Below, piece after piece: positions 38,339 through 49,018 of a DNA stretch of 64,000 bases. A model generated the notes under the pieces. It did not search any database, was not told the origin of the DNA, and worked only from the letters and a program-made list of their open reading frames with translations. Where the stretch lies: NCBI RefSeq assembly GCF_027409185.1, contig NC_084469.1, forward strand, positions 103,107,835-103,171,834, given 5' to 3'. Position 1 is the stretch's first letter; the number at the start of each line of letters is the position of its first letter. This DNA is from Cynocephalus volans (lineage: Eukaryota; Chordata; Mammalia; Dermoptera; Cynocephalidae). Position numbers and translations under genes: made by a program.

Positions 38339-38486
38339 GGGCCGAGCCTGTGGCGCACTCGGTAGCGTGCTGCGCTAGCAGCGCGGCGACGCTCCCGCCG
38401 CGGGTTCGGATCCTATACAGGAATGGCCGGTGCACTCACTGGCTGAGTGCCGGTCACGAAAAAGACAAAAAAAAAAAAAAAAAAAA
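38339..38486 (+). mobile_element. Shortened-dimer SINE (GAGCCCGTGGCGCAC type)
   Basis: GGGCCGAGCCTGTGGCGCAC, GCCGCGGGTTCGGATCC, short second arm, GTCACGAAAAAGAC and poly-A. Flanked by AAAGAAAAGAAAAAAGAG-like repeats. Confidence 0.9.
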
Positions 38487-39035
38487 GAAAAGAAAAAAGA
38501 GACGTCTTACATGGATCTTAATGATAATGTGCCATCATCAAAAGATTATGAATAACTCAAACCTCTGCATCTGAAATCCATAAAGAGGGGCATAAAATAA
38601 TATAAAGTAATTAGGAGCAACTGTAAGCCAATACATTAGACAATGTAGATGAAATAAATAATTTCTTAGAAAAATACTACTTACCTGAGTTGACTTGAGA
38701 AGGAACGGAAAACCTGAACAGTCCTCTATAATCATTACAAAACTTAAATCAGTAGTTTAAAATATTCCTACAAGAAAAGCAACATAACTGGATGGACTTG
38801 CAGCTGAGAGAAATGAAACACTCAAGAAATAGATCATTCCAATCTGCACAATTTCTTCTTGAGAATAGAAAGAGCAGGAACATTCTTTAGTCTATAATTG
38901 GAACACCAAACCCAGGCAAAGACAGTACAAGAAAGGAAAATTATAGACCAATATAATTTATAATAGAGATACAAAAATTCTTTTAAAATATTAATAATAT
39001 ATTGATAAAATATAAAATGAAATATCATTTAATAG

Positions 39036-39142
39036 CTGACCATTTACCTCACTCAGCAGAGCGTGGTTCTGATAACACGAATGTCCAGGGTTTGATCCCT
39101 GTACTGGCCAGCCACCAAAAATAAATAAATAAATAAATAATA
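39036..39142 (+). mobile_element. tRNA-Ile-derived SINE, monomer (diverged)
   Basis: CTGACCATTTACCTCACTC, GATAACACGAATGTCCAGG, CTGTACTGGCCAGCC, then (AAAT)n tail. Confidence 0.82.
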
Positions 39143-39220
39143 CAGCAACATGTAAAAAGTATATCATGACCAAGGTAGGTTTATGGGATGGAAATCACCT
39201 CTAGAAAATAAATTTATGTT

Positions 39221-39399
39221 GGGCCGGCCCCGTGGCTCACTCGGGAGAGTGTGGTGCTGATAACACCAAGGCCACGGGTTCGGATCCCATATAGGGATGG
39301 CCGGTTCGCTCACTGGGTGAGCGTGGTGCTGACAACACCAAGTCAAGGGTTAAGATCCCCTTACCGGTCATCGTTAAAAAAAAAAAAAAAAAAAAAAAG
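39221..39399 (+). mobile_element. tRNA-Ile-derived SINE, dimer
   Basis: GGGCCGGCCCCGTGGCTCAC, two units, CCTTACCGGTCATCG, and poly-A of about 23. Direct repeat AAAATAAATTTATGT on both sides. Confidence 0.94.
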
Positions 39400-39445
39400 G
39401 AAGAAAGAAAATAAATTTATGTCATTTGACGTATTTCTTTTTCTT

Positions 39446-39543
39446 TTTCTTTTTTTTTTGGCGGATAAGCTGGTAAGGGGATCTGAACCCTTCACCTTGG
39501 TGTTAGTACAACACTCTAACCAAGTGAGCAATCAGCCAGGCCT
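39446..39543 (-). mobile_element. tRNA-Ile-derived SINE, monomer
   Basis: TTTTTTTTTGGCGGATAAGC, CACCTTGGTGTTAG and GTGAGCAATCAGCCAGGCC. Flanked by CATTTGAC. Confidence 0.83.
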
Positions 39544-39977
39544 CATTTGACATATTAACAGGTTAAATGAGACAATTATATGGTTATTTCTGTATATGTA
39601 GAAAAAGCGTTTGATAAATACTTATTTATGATAAAAACCTATTAATGAACTAGGAATTGAAAGGATCTTTCTTTACCTGACATGATGTATCTTCAAAAAA
39701 CTTACAGCAGACACCATACCACGGCTATTACCGAGAAGGGGAAGATAGAGAAAGGTAGAAAAGCTTATGGTGGGAAGGGGGTGGGGTTTGGATACCTACA
39801 GACACCCAGTGGGAGATGTCAAGAAGGCATCTGTAAAGAGGCTGTCAGGAGTTCACAGGAGAGGACTGATCTTGGGATAAAAACGTGTACGTTGTCTATG
39901 TATAGAGGTTTTTAAAAACATAAGTTACAAGTGATGTGACACAGAGTGATAAGGGGTGGAATGTTCTTAAGATTGGA

Positions 39978-40090
39978 GAGGGCTGCCCGTTTAGCTCAGT
40001 TGGTTAGAACATGGTGTTGATAACACCAAGGTCAAGGGTTCGGATCCCCACACTGGTCAGCGCCAAAAAAAAAAAAAAAAAAAAAAAAAA
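39978..40090 (+). mobile_element. tRNA-Ile-derived SINE, monomer
   Basis: GGGCTGCCCGTTTAGCTCAG, GTTGATAACACCAAGGTC, GGGTTCGGATCCCCACAC, then poly-A of about 26. Confidence 0.9.
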
Positions 40091-40959
40091 TAGACCGGGG
40101 AGATCAGAAGTTTCTGAGGGGGAGCAATCTCAGTGAAAAATATGAGCCACACATGGGGAATCAGAAAAGGATGAGCTTTGCATACAAAGGCAGCAGCAAA
40201 TGCCAAAGCCCCAAGGTGGGTTTTCTGGGTGGGTGATTTCCAGGCGTGGCCTCATTGAGGACACTCCACCACCCTGAAAAACTGGCATCATTAGCCTTTC
40301 TTGCGGAATAGGAGGCTCGAAGCTCCCCTGAGAGGCAGTCATACCACGAGCAGCCCAGTTCAAGACAGTCCTCGTCTGAGAGGAAGTGTTCTGGGACAAT
40401 GGCGCTCTCTGCTGGTCCGATACAAGCTCCATTTCCAACAATAACGATCATCATTTATTATGTAATATTATGTATTATTAATAGAACGCAACCAGCGCTG
40501 AATAAGTTTGTGACCAGCCTCATTCACCTCCTGTACATTCTGGAGGCTGGCACTAGTGGGGAATATATATATATAGGTCTACACTGAATGAACAAATAAA
40601 TGTAGCCTGGTCCTGGGCCTTAGCCTCCCTTTCTATAAACCTGGGATTCCTTCTTTTATTGAATAAAGTAATGTTTTTTGAGCACCTCCTGTTCTAAGCT
40701 CTCCGGACAAAGCAATGAACAAGACAAGACAAAAGCCTGTGCCAGGCAGTGTGTAAGGATCTACACATTCATGGCTGTCACTCAATCTTTACAACGTCCT
40801 TATGCCGAGATGCTAAAATTCGCCACATTTTATGCAGAAGAAAATGACTGTAGAGCGAAAAGTGGCAGGATAGGATTCGTACCCAGAACAATTTCGATTC
40901 TTCGCATTCGCGCGCTGCGGGTGGAGTGAACTGGGAGCCCAGCAGGGATTAGGTGGCCG

Positions 40960-41083
40960 GCTTCTGTTGCCATGGTCCCCGGACGCGCTCCCAGGGCTTC
41001 AGCCCTCCTCGCGCGTCACGTGACTTCAGCCAATATGGCGCCGCCCATGGTGTTCCACGGCTCACGTGGTTCCGGTAGTCAAG
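40960..41083 (+). promoter_or_regulatory. QTRT1: QTRT1 promoter / 5' leader
   Basis: A short CpG-rich block just before the start codon carries a TCACGTGA E-box (41016-41023), a CCAAT box (41030-41034), a YY1-type AATATGGCG (41032-41040), a second CACGTG (41063-41068) and an ETS-like TTCCGG (41071-41076). The leader is probably very short. An AAGATGGC YY1-type motif overlaps the start codon. Confidence 0.75.
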
Positions 41084-41326
41084 ATGGCTGCAGCGGGCAG
41101 CCAAGGATCCCTAGAGTCGGCGCCTCGGATCCTGCGGCTGGTGGCCGAATGCAACCGCTCCAGGGCCCGGGCGGGAGAGCTGCGGCTGCCGCACGGACCG
41201 GTGGCCACTCCGGTGTTCATGCCAGTGGGCACGCAGGCCACCATGAAAGGCATTACGGCGGAGCAGCTGGACGCTCTGGGCTGCCGCATCTGCCTGGGCA
41301 ACACCTACCATCTGGGTCTGAGGCCG
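41084..41326 (+). CDS. QTRT1: QTRT1 exon 1 (residues 1-81)
   Basis: It encodes [20 protein letters not shown]... to [12 protein letters not shown]. Donor GTGGGT. It includes the substrate-pocket strand [12 protein letters not shown]. Confidence 0.96.
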
Positions 41327-44300
41327 GTGGGTGGGCTCTGCCCGGGCTGGGCGCTTGCTGAGCGTGAGGAGCCCTAGGGCGTCCCCCAGGCTCGGGTACG
41401 CCTCCAAAAGTCAATCGACAAACGCGTAGAGAGCGCCCCTGGTCTCCCAGGCCGGGGACTGGGTGTGAGAGAGCGGCGGCGGGGACCGAAGCCGGCCAGC
41501 CCAGTCCCCCAACACGGGCCCCCAGCGTCCCCCTCACCCCTAACCTGACACTTTCTTCCACCAACCCAGGGCCCCGAGCTGATCCAGAAAGCCCACGGTC
41601 TCCACGGCTTCATGAATTGGCCCCACAATCTGCTGACGGTGAGGTGGGGTCGGACCGGGATCCCAGGGCGCTTCTCTGGGGTGAGGACTCCCCCATCTCC
41701 ATCCCCTGACAGCCCTGCGGTGGGGCTTCCCCCAGGACAGCGGCGGCTTCCAGATGGTGTCCCTGGTGTCCCTGTCCGAGGTGACGGAGGAGGGAGTCCG
41801 TTTCCGCTCCCCTTACAACGGTGACGAGACCCTTCTGAGCCCAGAGAAGTCCGTGGAGATCCAGAACGCGCTGGGTGAGCGCACCTTCTGTCGGTGGGTG
41901 GAGGTGAGGCGGCCCTGCTGCGTGGTTTGGGGCAAGTCACTCCCTCGCCCTGAGCTTTAGTTGAGCCCACTTAAAGGGGGATAAATAATAGCCCGTCCTT
42001 GGTAGGAGAGTGTTTTGTTTTTCGTTTTTAGCAGCTGGCCTGTGCGAGATTCGTACCCTTAACCTTGGTGTTATAACACTGAATTATTCTTTAAAAAAAA
42101 AATTGAACAAGAATACATTTTGTATACGTGTTTGTATAAAAATGTGTACAGTAAACAATGCCTTTCCCTCTCCTTTCCACCGTCTATCTCCTTCACTCTC
42201 GCATACCACCACTGTCACTAGTTCCTTGTAAATCCTTCCAGAGTTTATGCAAATACAAGCAAGTTCAAATCTCTTCTAATTTTCTCCTTATGAGAGCACA
42301 CTCCTCTGTTCTTTGTGTTTCTTGTAATTATGCAAAATTTCAAATATATACAAAAGTAGACAGAACACCATATACCTGTCATCTAGCTCCAGCAATTACC
42401 AGGTCATGGTCAGTATGTTTCATCAGTAGCCCAGGCCTCTGATGTTTATTTGCTCTTCCTATGTTTGTTTTCTGATAGAATTTGCCTAAGATTGGTGTTA
42501 TTTCTTTTTTAAATGTCTCATAGAATTCTGTATCAAAACACCCTGGGCCTGGAGTTTTGTCATGGGAAGGTTTGTGGTCATGAATTCAATTTATTTAACA
42601 TTTTGATAGGGCTATTCCCATTTTGTATCTCATTTTGGTTTCATTTCAAGGTGTATTCATATTGTAGGGTGTGTCAGAATTTCTTTCCTTTTTAAGGCTG
42701 AATCATATTCCATTGTATGGATATACCTCATTGTGTTTATCCATTTATCCATTGATGGATACTTGGGTTGCTTCTACCTTTTGGCTATTGCGAATCATGC
42801 TGTTATGCCCATGGGTGTGTAAATATCTGTTCAAATCCCTGCTTTTATCTCTTTTAGGTATATAAAAGTGAAATTGCTTGATCATATGGTATATATACTT
42901 CTCTTTTATTGTATTAACACTTATGAATCTTCATACTAATTTGGATTTTATTTATTTATTTTTTGCTGGCTGGTACAGGGATAACCTGGACGTTGGTGTT
43001 ATCAGCACCATGCTCTAACCAACTGAGCTATCCGGCCAGCCCTAAATTGGATTTTAGAAAAGATTTTAACCATCTCAAGTTTTTCTGCTAGATGAGTGTG
43101 CCATAAGCATAAGAAAAACCCTTTTTAAAAAAATAGATGTTATTTGTTAGAGCAGTTTTAGGTTTGCAGCAGAATTGGATGGAAAGTACAGGGAGTTCCC
43201 ATATAACCTCTGTTCCTCCCACAGTGTACCCCATTATCAACATCTCCACCAGAGATGTCCATTTGTTACAATTGATGAACTGGCCTTAACCTATCCTTAT
43301 CACCCACAGTCCATAGTCGACATTAGGGTTCCCTCTGGGTATTGTACATTCTACGGGGTTGGACAAAATGTATATGACATGCATCCAACATTGTAGTATC
43401 ATACAGTGTAGTTTCACTGCCCTAAATCTTTAGTCTCTTTTAATCTAAAACAAAAATCAAAAACTGGGGGAGTTAGTTCTCAGTTGCCCCCTTCTTGAAA
43501 TAGGGGTTTTATGCATTTCTTCTTCTTCTTTTTTTTTTTTTTTTGGTGGCTGGCTAGTATGGGGATCCCAGCCATTGACCTTGGTGTTATCAGCTCCACG
43601 CTCTAACTGAATGAGCTGACTGGCCAGCCCAGATGCACATTCTGAAAATCTCCCTTTGGCTGCTTTAAACAGATTGGGACAGCTATGTGGGAATCAGCAA
43701 GACCCAGGGAGGCTTTTGAGGTCCAGCTTGTCCGTACCAGGAGGTGGGGGCCTTCCCAGTGATGGTGCCCCTGTCTGACCCCTTCCCTAGGCTCAGACAT
43801 CATCATGCAGCTGGACGACGTGGTTAGCAGCACTGTGACAGGGCCACGCGTGGAGGAGGCCATGTACAGGTGTGTGAGTGTGTTGGGGGAGGGGATCCTG
43901 GTCCTGCAGCCTTGTGTCCCTTCCCCTCATGACTGGGGCCCTCTTGCAGGTCAATCCGCTGGCTGGACCGGTGCATTGCAGCCCATCAGCAGCCAGACAA
44001 GCAGAACCTCTTCGCCATCATCCAGGGTGGGCTGGATGCGGATCTCCGGGCCACCTGCCTTGAAGGTGAGCCATGGGCTGGCAGGGCCAGGAGTTGCCCA
44101 TCACTGAAGCGCCCACATGGGCCCGGCACATGACTGAGCTCTGGCAGTGGCTGTGAAGGGGTGAAAGGGCACTCCAGGTGGAAGGAACAGCCGAAGCAAA
44201 GGCTCTGAGGCAGTGTGCAGTAGGGTGTATTTAGAGAACAGCAGTGATCCCAATCCTAGTCATTTTCAGGTATTTACCAGGCACCATGACAAGTGCTAGT

Positions 44301-47281
44301 CACACTGACACTTTGAGTCTTCACGACCATCCTGTAAAGTGGGGACTGCCAGGCTTCCAAGATCACAAATGGGGAAACTGAGGCACAGAACTGTTATATT
44401 ACTTACCCCAGGCTGCACAGCTTGGATGCTGCAGAGCTGGGATTTGGACCCAGGCTTTGGGCTCCAGAATGTACAGCATTAACTGCTACACTGTGCTGCT
44501 CCTGCCCAGGGAGGATTAGAACACACAGAGTCAAGAGCAAGGGGCCAAGCCTGGGGCATTGTGCCAATGGTGGAGGCCCTGGGACACTGCACCGAGGCGC
44601 TGGGGAGCCATAGAAGGCTGCTGAGCAGGAGAGTGATGGGAACCAAGGGGCATCATAGAAAAATCCCCAGTGGGGAAAGGAAGCAGGGGGCCCAGCAGGA
44701 AGGTTGGAGTACTTGCCCAGGGGGAGGGTGACGAGGAGGCCTGGACTGAGGCTGTGGCCGTGGAGATGAAGGGGAGGTAGAGATGGGGTGCTTAAAGTCA
44801 GGGAGGTGTCGTGGGCATTAAACTGGATGCCAGCTTCTGATCTGCTCCCTTATGGCTGTGTGCCCTTGGGCCAGTGTCTTCCCCTCTCTGAGCCTCACTT
44901 CTTCCTCTGTAAAATGGGACTGTACTCCCAATGCCAGGGGTCGAAGTAAGGGTTAAATGAGAAATCCATTCAAAGTGTTCCACCTGCTCTTGGCATCAGT
45001 GTGCACCGTTATAAAGATTGTCCTTGTTGTAGTCCTGCTTTGTCCTCAAACCCGCTTCCCACTCCAGTAAGTCTTTTTAACAATTTTTTTTTTCTGGTGG
45101 CTGGCCAGTGGGGGGATCGGAATCCTTGATCTTGGTGTTATCACACTGTGCTCTAACCAAGTGAGCTAACCAGCCAGCCCCAGCATTACCTTTATACATG
45201 TGATGCTTTCTGGTATTTTCTGTTCTCTTTCATTAAAAAAAAAAAAAAAAACACCGTGCAGGTCTTGCCCTCTCAAATTAATTTCTTGGCCACCCGCAGT
45301 TTGATAAGCACTGCCCTGGCGGCACTTCTCAAAATGCTCCAAGACTCACCTGCTGTAGAACACCTCCTGGGGTCTGTGGTACAATGCAGCCTCCTGGGCC
45401 CCCCACCCATGACTGGATCAGAGTTGGGGGCTAGGCGAACCCTGGGAATCTGCATTTAAACAACTGGTCCCCTGTTGAACCTGCTGCTCACATCAGCTTC
45501 AAAACCTGGCCCCAGACAGCACCTGCTTTGTCAATGCTGTGGTCTCACCTGGGCAGAACTGGACAGCTGAGGCCCAAGATAAGTACGGGCTTGGAGGCCA
45601 GGCCTGGGTTCGAATCTAGCCTCTGGCCAATGTGGCCTTGGGCCAGTGGTTTCAACTCTGAAAGCCTCAGTTTCCTCATCTGTCAGGTGAACAGAATAAC
45701 AGTACAGGTTTGCAGCCCCCTTCTAGGTCATTCTGGAGCCTCATGGTCCAATTCTAAAATCTTAAATGTTCTGAAACTTGCAAATCATTGGGTAGCAAAA
45801 CTGGATCTCTCTCTATCCCACTTGTTAGAAGTTTTTATATATTTTGTTGCAGAAATGTTATGGTGTTTGATGATCGGCTATTACCCAGGGGTGTTCACTG
45901 TTCTAAAATTGCAAAAATTCTGAATTCTGAAACACCTCTGGCTCCAAAGTTTTCAGCTAAGGGAGTGTGGGCTGTGGGTCTCCCTGAGGATTGAAGGAGA
46001 GGGTCTTGTATACAGCAGGCACGCAATAAATAATAGCTGAGAACACCAGTAGCCACCCTCAGACAGACACACACACACACGCATGCATGCACGCACACAC
46101 AGTCTCTCTCTCTCTCTCCCCCTCCCTCCTTGAGGACTGTAGAGGTCGGGGTAGACTCTGTCCTGGAGTGGAGTACGAAGCACTTTTCCTTTCCTGACCT
46201 TACTCTGTACCCTCAGAGATGACCAAGAGGGACGTTCCAGGCTTTGCCATCGGGGGCCTGAGCGGGGGCGAGAGCAAGGCTCAATTCTGGAGGATGGTGG
46301 CCCTGAGCACCTCCCGGCTGCCCAAGGACAAGCCCCGATACCTGATGGGGGTCGGGTATGTCAGGGAGAACGGAGACAGAGCCCCACCTGGGAGGAGAGG
46401 ATTCCTGGTCACCCCATGCCCTGCCCAGGGGTTGCTAAGGAGGACATGGCTGTCCCCAGGGGGAGGTTCTGAGGGAATGTGGCCCAGTTGGGGGAGTCTG
46501 CGGGTTGGGAGGAGGCCTCAGAAGCCCAGGATCAGGGCTTGAGACTCTCTGCTCCCCTCCCTCCGTGGGTGCACCCCCCAGCTATGCCACTGATCTGGTG
46601 GTCTGCGTGGCTCTTGGATGTGACATGTTCGACTGCGTCTTCCCCACGCGGACTGCGGTGAGGCCCTGGGCCAGGGGCAGACAGGGGTGGAGGACTGGGG
46701 GTGACAACATGAGGTGGGGCCAGGGAGGGTAAAGACCTGGTTGACACGCCTGCCCCTCCCTCTCCTCCCCCAGCGCTTTGGCTCTGCCCTGGTGCCCACC
46801 GGGAACCTGCAGCTGAAGAAGAAGCAGTATGAGAAGGACTTTGGCCCCATAGACCCTGAGTGCACCTGCCCCACCTGCCAGAAGTAGGCGGGTCTGCAGG
46901 GGGCTGAGGGAGGGTTGCGGAGACAGGCCGGGCTCCGCTGATCCACCACCTGTGGGTCCACAGGCACAGCCGGGCCTTCCTGCATGCACTGCTCCACAGT
47001 GACAACACGGCCGCCCTGCACCACCTCACTGTCCACAACATCGCCTACCAGGTGGGCCGGTACCTGGGGACAGGGTGGGCAAGGGTCTCTGGGGCACTTG
47101 TGGCAGATGCTGACATCCCTGCCTGCAGCTGCAGCTGATGACCACCATGCGCACCAGCATCATGGAGAAACGCTTCCCTGACTTCGTGCGGGACTTCATG
47201 GGCACCATGTATGGGGACCCCACCCTCTGCCCCACCTGGGCCACCGAAGCCCTGGCCTCTGTGGGAATCACACTGGGCTGA
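41084..47281 (+). CDS. QTRT1: QTRT1: catalytic subunit of queuine tRNA-ribosyltransferase (gene-level CDS, spliced)
   Basis: Ten exons join into 403 codons plus stop, the same length as human QTRT1. With QTRT2 the enzyme replaces guanine-34 of tRNA-Asp, -Asn, -His and -Tyr by queuine, a micronutrient base, in the cytosol and at mitochondria. The TIM-barrel family residues are intact: Asp105 opens exon 3 (DSGGFQ), nucleophile Asp279 lies in CDMFDC of exon 7, and the zinc ligands are Cys317, Cys319, Cys322 (CTCPTC, exon 8) and His348 (TVHN, exon 9). The ATG at 41084 has A at -3 and G at +4. All introns are GT-AG and in phase. It runs in the same direction as its neighbours, with its own promoter. 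Confidence 0.97.
41570..41638 (+). CDS. QTRT1: QTRT1 exon 2 (residues 82-104)
   Basis: Acceptor CCAACCCAG, donor GTGAGG. It encodes [20 protein letters not shown] to LLT, 23 complete codons. Confidence 0.95.
41736..41874 (+). CDS. QTRT1: QTRT1 exon 3 (catalytic Asp105)
   Basis: Acceptor CCCCCAG, donor GTGAGC. It opens with [20 protein letters not shown], the conserved TGT motif; Asp105 is the first codon. The 1.9-kb intron that follows holds SINEs and L1 fragments. Confidence 0.96.
42010..42088 (-). mobile_element. tRNA-Ile-derived SINE, 5'-truncated
   Basis: TTTTTCGTTTTTAGCAGCTGG and CTTAACCTTGGTGTTATAAC are present, but the element stops before the A-box half. Confidence 0.75.
42330..42430. 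mobile_element. Old interspersed repeat fragment (L1-like, family uncertain)
   Basis: AATATATACAAAAGTAGACAG, ACACCATATACCTGTCATC and TAGCTCCAGCAATTACCA share wording with the fragment at 10310-10520. Confidence 0.4.
42690..42900 (-). mobile_element. L1 3' end fragment
   Basis: TGAATCATATTCCATTGTATG, TTTGGCTATTGCGAATCATG and TGATCATATGGTA match the reverse strand of the mammalian L1 3' end. Confidence 0.7.
42950..43043 (-). mobile_element. tRNA-Ile-derived SINE, monomer
   Basis: TTTATTTATTTTTTGCTGGC, GTTGGTGTTATCAGCACC and CTGAGCTATCCGGCCAGCC. Direct repeats AATTTGGATTTTA and AAATTGGATTTTA flank it. Confidence 0.88.
43140..43440 (-). mobile_element. Old L1-type 3' fragment
   Basis: AGCAGTTTTAGGTTTGCAGC, CCCATTATCAACATCTCCAC, TTGTTACAATTGATGAAC and AGTATCATACAGTGTAGTTTC follow an abundant old L1 3' end in reverse. 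The family name is not certain. Confidence 0.55.
43527..43631 (-). mobile_element. tRNA-Ile-derived SINE, monomer
   Basis: Poly-T, GGTGGCTGGCTAGTATGGGG, GACCTTGGTGTTATCAGC and ATGAGCTGACTGGCCAGCC. It lies 160 bases before QTRT1 exon 4. Confidence 0.88.
43791..43869 (+). CDS. QTRT1: QTRT1 exon 4
   Basis: Acceptor TTCCCTAG, donor GTGTGT. It encodes [20 protein letters not shown]... to EAMY plus part of Arg. Confidence 0.95.
43950..44065 (+). CDS. QTRT1: QTRT1 exon 5
   Basis: Acceptor CTCTTGCAG, donor GTGAGC. It encodes [20 protein letters not shown]... then [16 protein letters not shown], including the FAIIQGG loop of the family. Confidence 0.95.
45082..45180 (-). mobile_element. tRNA-Ile-derived SINE, monomer
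   Basis: TTTTTTTTTCTGGTGGCTGG, GATCTTGGTGTTATCACAC and GTGAGCTAACCAGCCAGCC. Confidence 0.87.
46066..46123. repeat. (CA)n / CATG / (TC)n simple repeat
   Basis: ACACACACACACGCATGCATG, then GCACACACAG and TCTCTCTCTCTC, about 60 bases. Confidence 0.9.
46217..46355 (+). CDS. QTRT1: QTRT1 exon 6
   Basis: Acceptor ACCCTCAG, donor GTATGT. It encodes [20 protein letters not shown]... to RYLMGVG. GGLSGGE is the conserved glycine-rich loop. Confidence 0.95.
46582..46657 (+). CDS. QTRT1: QTRT1 exon 7 (nucleophile Asp279)
   Basis: Acceptor CCCCCCAG, donor GTGAGG. It encodes [20 protein letters not shown] to PTRTA. Asp279 in MFDC is the family nucleophile. Confidence 0.95.
46774..46883 (+). CDS. QTRT1: QTRT1 exon 8 (zinc-binding cysteines)
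   Basis: Acceptor CCCCCAG, donor GTAGGC. It encodes [20 protein letters not shown]... then [10 protein letters not shown], giving Cys317, Cys319 and Cys322. Confidence 0.95.
46964..47051 (+). CDS. QTRT1: QTRT1 exon 9 (zinc-binding His348)
   Basis: Acceptor GTCCACAG, donor GTGGGC. It encodes [20 protein letters not shown] to LTVHNIAYQ, with His348 in TVHN. Confidence 0.95.
47129..47281 (+). CDS. QTRT1: QTRT1 exon 10, C-terminus and stop
   Basis: Acceptor GCCTGCAG (a second CAG lies 6 bases on, in frame). It encodes [20 protein letters not shown]... ending ASVGITLG and stop TGA (47279-47281). No canonical AATAAA is seen in the next 150 bases; the 3' end is probably near the T-rich TTTTTTTATTC at 47337. 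Confidence 0.95.
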   Translation: MQLMTTMRTSIMEKRFPDFVRDFMGTMYGDPTLCPTWATEALASVGITLG

Positions 47282-47584
47282 CCTGGCATCATGAGAGGGA
47301 GGGAGGGGCTGGAAGATACAGAAGGATTTTTGAAGGTTTTTTTATTCTAACTTATAGAGTGTGTCTGTTTTCTTCTTGGGGAGGTGGCCAGTCTTGACCC
47401 CCTTCCTGGTCTGAGCATCACTGCAGTTGGATGTCTCCCCTTGGATGCCCGTCCCCAACATTGATAACAACAACAAGTAACTGTGGCAGCAGCTAGAAAC
47501 CACCTTGCACGGCCCAGCATGTAGGATGTGCCCCCCAGAGTGGGAGCTGTATTCGTTTCCCTGTGGCTCCCCCAGCCACCGTGG

Positions 47585-47830
47585 AGGTGGGCACTTTTGT
47601 CTTCCCCCTCTTTATAGGTGAGGAAACAGGCCCAGGGAGGGGAAGTAGCTTGCCCAAGTTCACTGTGAAGGAAGTGGCAGCTTGTCTGCAGACATATGGC
47701 TCAATCTTGCTCTCAGTAAACACCTTAATAATAATAGGTGTCATCTAGCAGGTGCTGACACTCTGCCTGGCACTGCTCTAAATGCTCGTCACGTGTATTT
47801 AATTCTTGGAACTTTGATACGTGGATAGTA
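47585..47830. repeat. MIR-like fragments
   Basis: TATAGGTGAGGAAACAGGCCC plus AGCTTGCCCAAGTTCACTG, and then CTGCCTGGCACTGCTCTAAA, resemble two MIR pieces. Confidence 0.55.
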
Positions 47831-47837
47831 CATTCCC

Positions 47838-47982
47838 ATTTTTTTTTTTTTTTTGTCCTTTTCGTGACCGGTACTCAGCCAGTGAGCGCATTGGCCATTC
47901 CCATATAGGATCCGAACCCGTGGTGGGAGCGTCGCTGCGCTCCCAGCGCCGCACTCTCCCGAGTGCGCCACGGGCTCGGCCC
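47838..47982 (-). mobile_element. Shortened-dimer SINE (GAGCCCGTGGCGCAC type)
   Basis: Poly-T, CCTTTTCGTGACCGG, CATATAGGATCCGAACCCG and CACGGGCTCGGCCC. The target duplication TAGTACATTCCCATTTT is perfect. Confidence 0.93.
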
Positions 47983-48051
47983 TAGTACATTCCCATTTTA
48001 CAGATGATGAAAGTGAGGTTCAGAGGAATGAAGTCATTTGGTCATTATCAC

Positions 48052-48387
48052 TGTCTGAGTCTGTTCAGGCTAGGTGGCTTATAAACAACAGCAATTTATT
48101 TTCAGAATTCTGGAGGCTGGGAAGTCCAAGATCAAGGTGCTGGCAGATTTGGTGTCCAGTGAGGGCCTGCTTCCTAGATGGCCTTGTTTTTCCCACAACC
48201 TCTGACGGTGGAAGAGGCAAGGCAGCTCTCTGGGGTCTCTCTTATATGGGCACTAATCTTATTCACAAAGGCTCTGCCCTCCTGACCTAATCACCTCCCA
48301 TAGGCCCTGCCTCCTAGTAATACCATCACTTGGAGGTTAGGTTTCAACATGAATTTGGGGGAGGATACAAACACTCAGACCATACCA
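48052..48387 (-). mobile_element. Solitary MaLR-type LTR (MLT1-like)
   Basis: TGTCTGAGTCTGTTCAGGC, TGGCTTATAAACAACAGCAA, GAATTCTGGAGGCTGGGAAG, GACCTAATCACCTCCCATAG and TTTCAACATGAATTTGGGGG are reverse-strand MLT1 landmarks. Near-matching 5-mers ATCAC and ATCAT flank it. Confidence 0.75.
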
Positions 48388-48930
48388 ATCATCCAGTAAA
48401 TAAACAGGCCCAAGGAGGTGATCCTCCTAGAAAAAAAGTTTTTCGAAATTGAAGAAGTAATACATGTGTAGGATCCACAGTTCATATAGCACAAAAAGTG
48501 CACCTTCCTTTATCAGTTTGTGTATTCTCCTGGAAATTTTCCATGTGCACATACTTTTTGTGAATGTCAGCATCCTTTACACGCAGTTCTGTACCTTGTT
48601 TTTTTCTTTTTCTCTCTCAAGTTGTTTATACTTCAGTACATGAAGAGCTTCCTCAATCTTTTTTTAGCTCCTGCATAGTATTTAACGAGCTCCATGGATG
48701 GGCAGTGAGGGTTTTTCCAGGTTTCTGTGATGCTGGTCAATGCTGCAGACTCTGCCCATCTCTCTGAGACCTGGGGTTTTGGGTCATGGAGCTGACATGT
48801 GCCATCCTCCTCCTCTCTGTTTGTCCATCCCCTGTACTGCCTTGTCAGCCCACTTCCCCACACCACTTTGCACCTGCCACCTCTTTGGGTTCCCTGCTCT
48901 CTGGCCCATTTGTGTCCAGAAGGATCAAAT

Positions 48931-49018
48931 CACTTTTTTTTGGCGATTGGCCAGTACGGGGATCCGAACCTGTGACCTTGGTGTCAACAAGGGTGCGCTC
49001 TAAGCTAAGAATCCAGCC
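48931..49018 (-). mobile_element. tRNA-Ile-derived SINE, monomer
   Basis: CTTTTTTTTGGCGATTGGCC, GTGACCTTGGTGTCAAC. Perfect direct repeat GGATCAAATCACTTTTTTT on both sides. Confidence 0.87.

Larger units (their letters stand above)
37258..39720 (+). mobile_element. L1 ORF2 remnant, broken by at least five SINEs
   Basis: Scattered phrases follow L1 ORF2 order on the + strand: AAATGCAAATGGAATAAA, GAAAAGCAACATAACTGG, GAAAAAGCGTTTGATAAAT, AATGAACTAGGAATTGAAAG and CTTACAGCAGACACCATAC. Frames are destroyed. Confidence 0.6.
44066..46216 (+). other. QTRT1: QTRT1 intron 5 with MIR fragments and one SINE
   Basis: It holds MIR-like pieces at about 44270-44470, 44830-44985 and 45625-45715 (phrases AAACTGAGGCACAGA, CTCTGTAAAATGGGA and CAGTTTCCTCATCTGTC), a reverse SINE at 45082, a possible MER-type relic near 45290-45500, and the (CA)n tract at 46066. 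No gene is seen inside. Confidence 0.65.

Noticed and set aside
32281-40090. CRISPR-like array of regular repeats
   Set aside because: The units are dispersed SINEs in both orientations with irregular spacing and target duplications, in mammalian DNA.
40972-41361. 129-codon frame overlapping the QTRT1 start
   Set aside because: It is in another phase from the QTRT1 frame, which matches the known protein at full length; it begins upstream of the likely start site.
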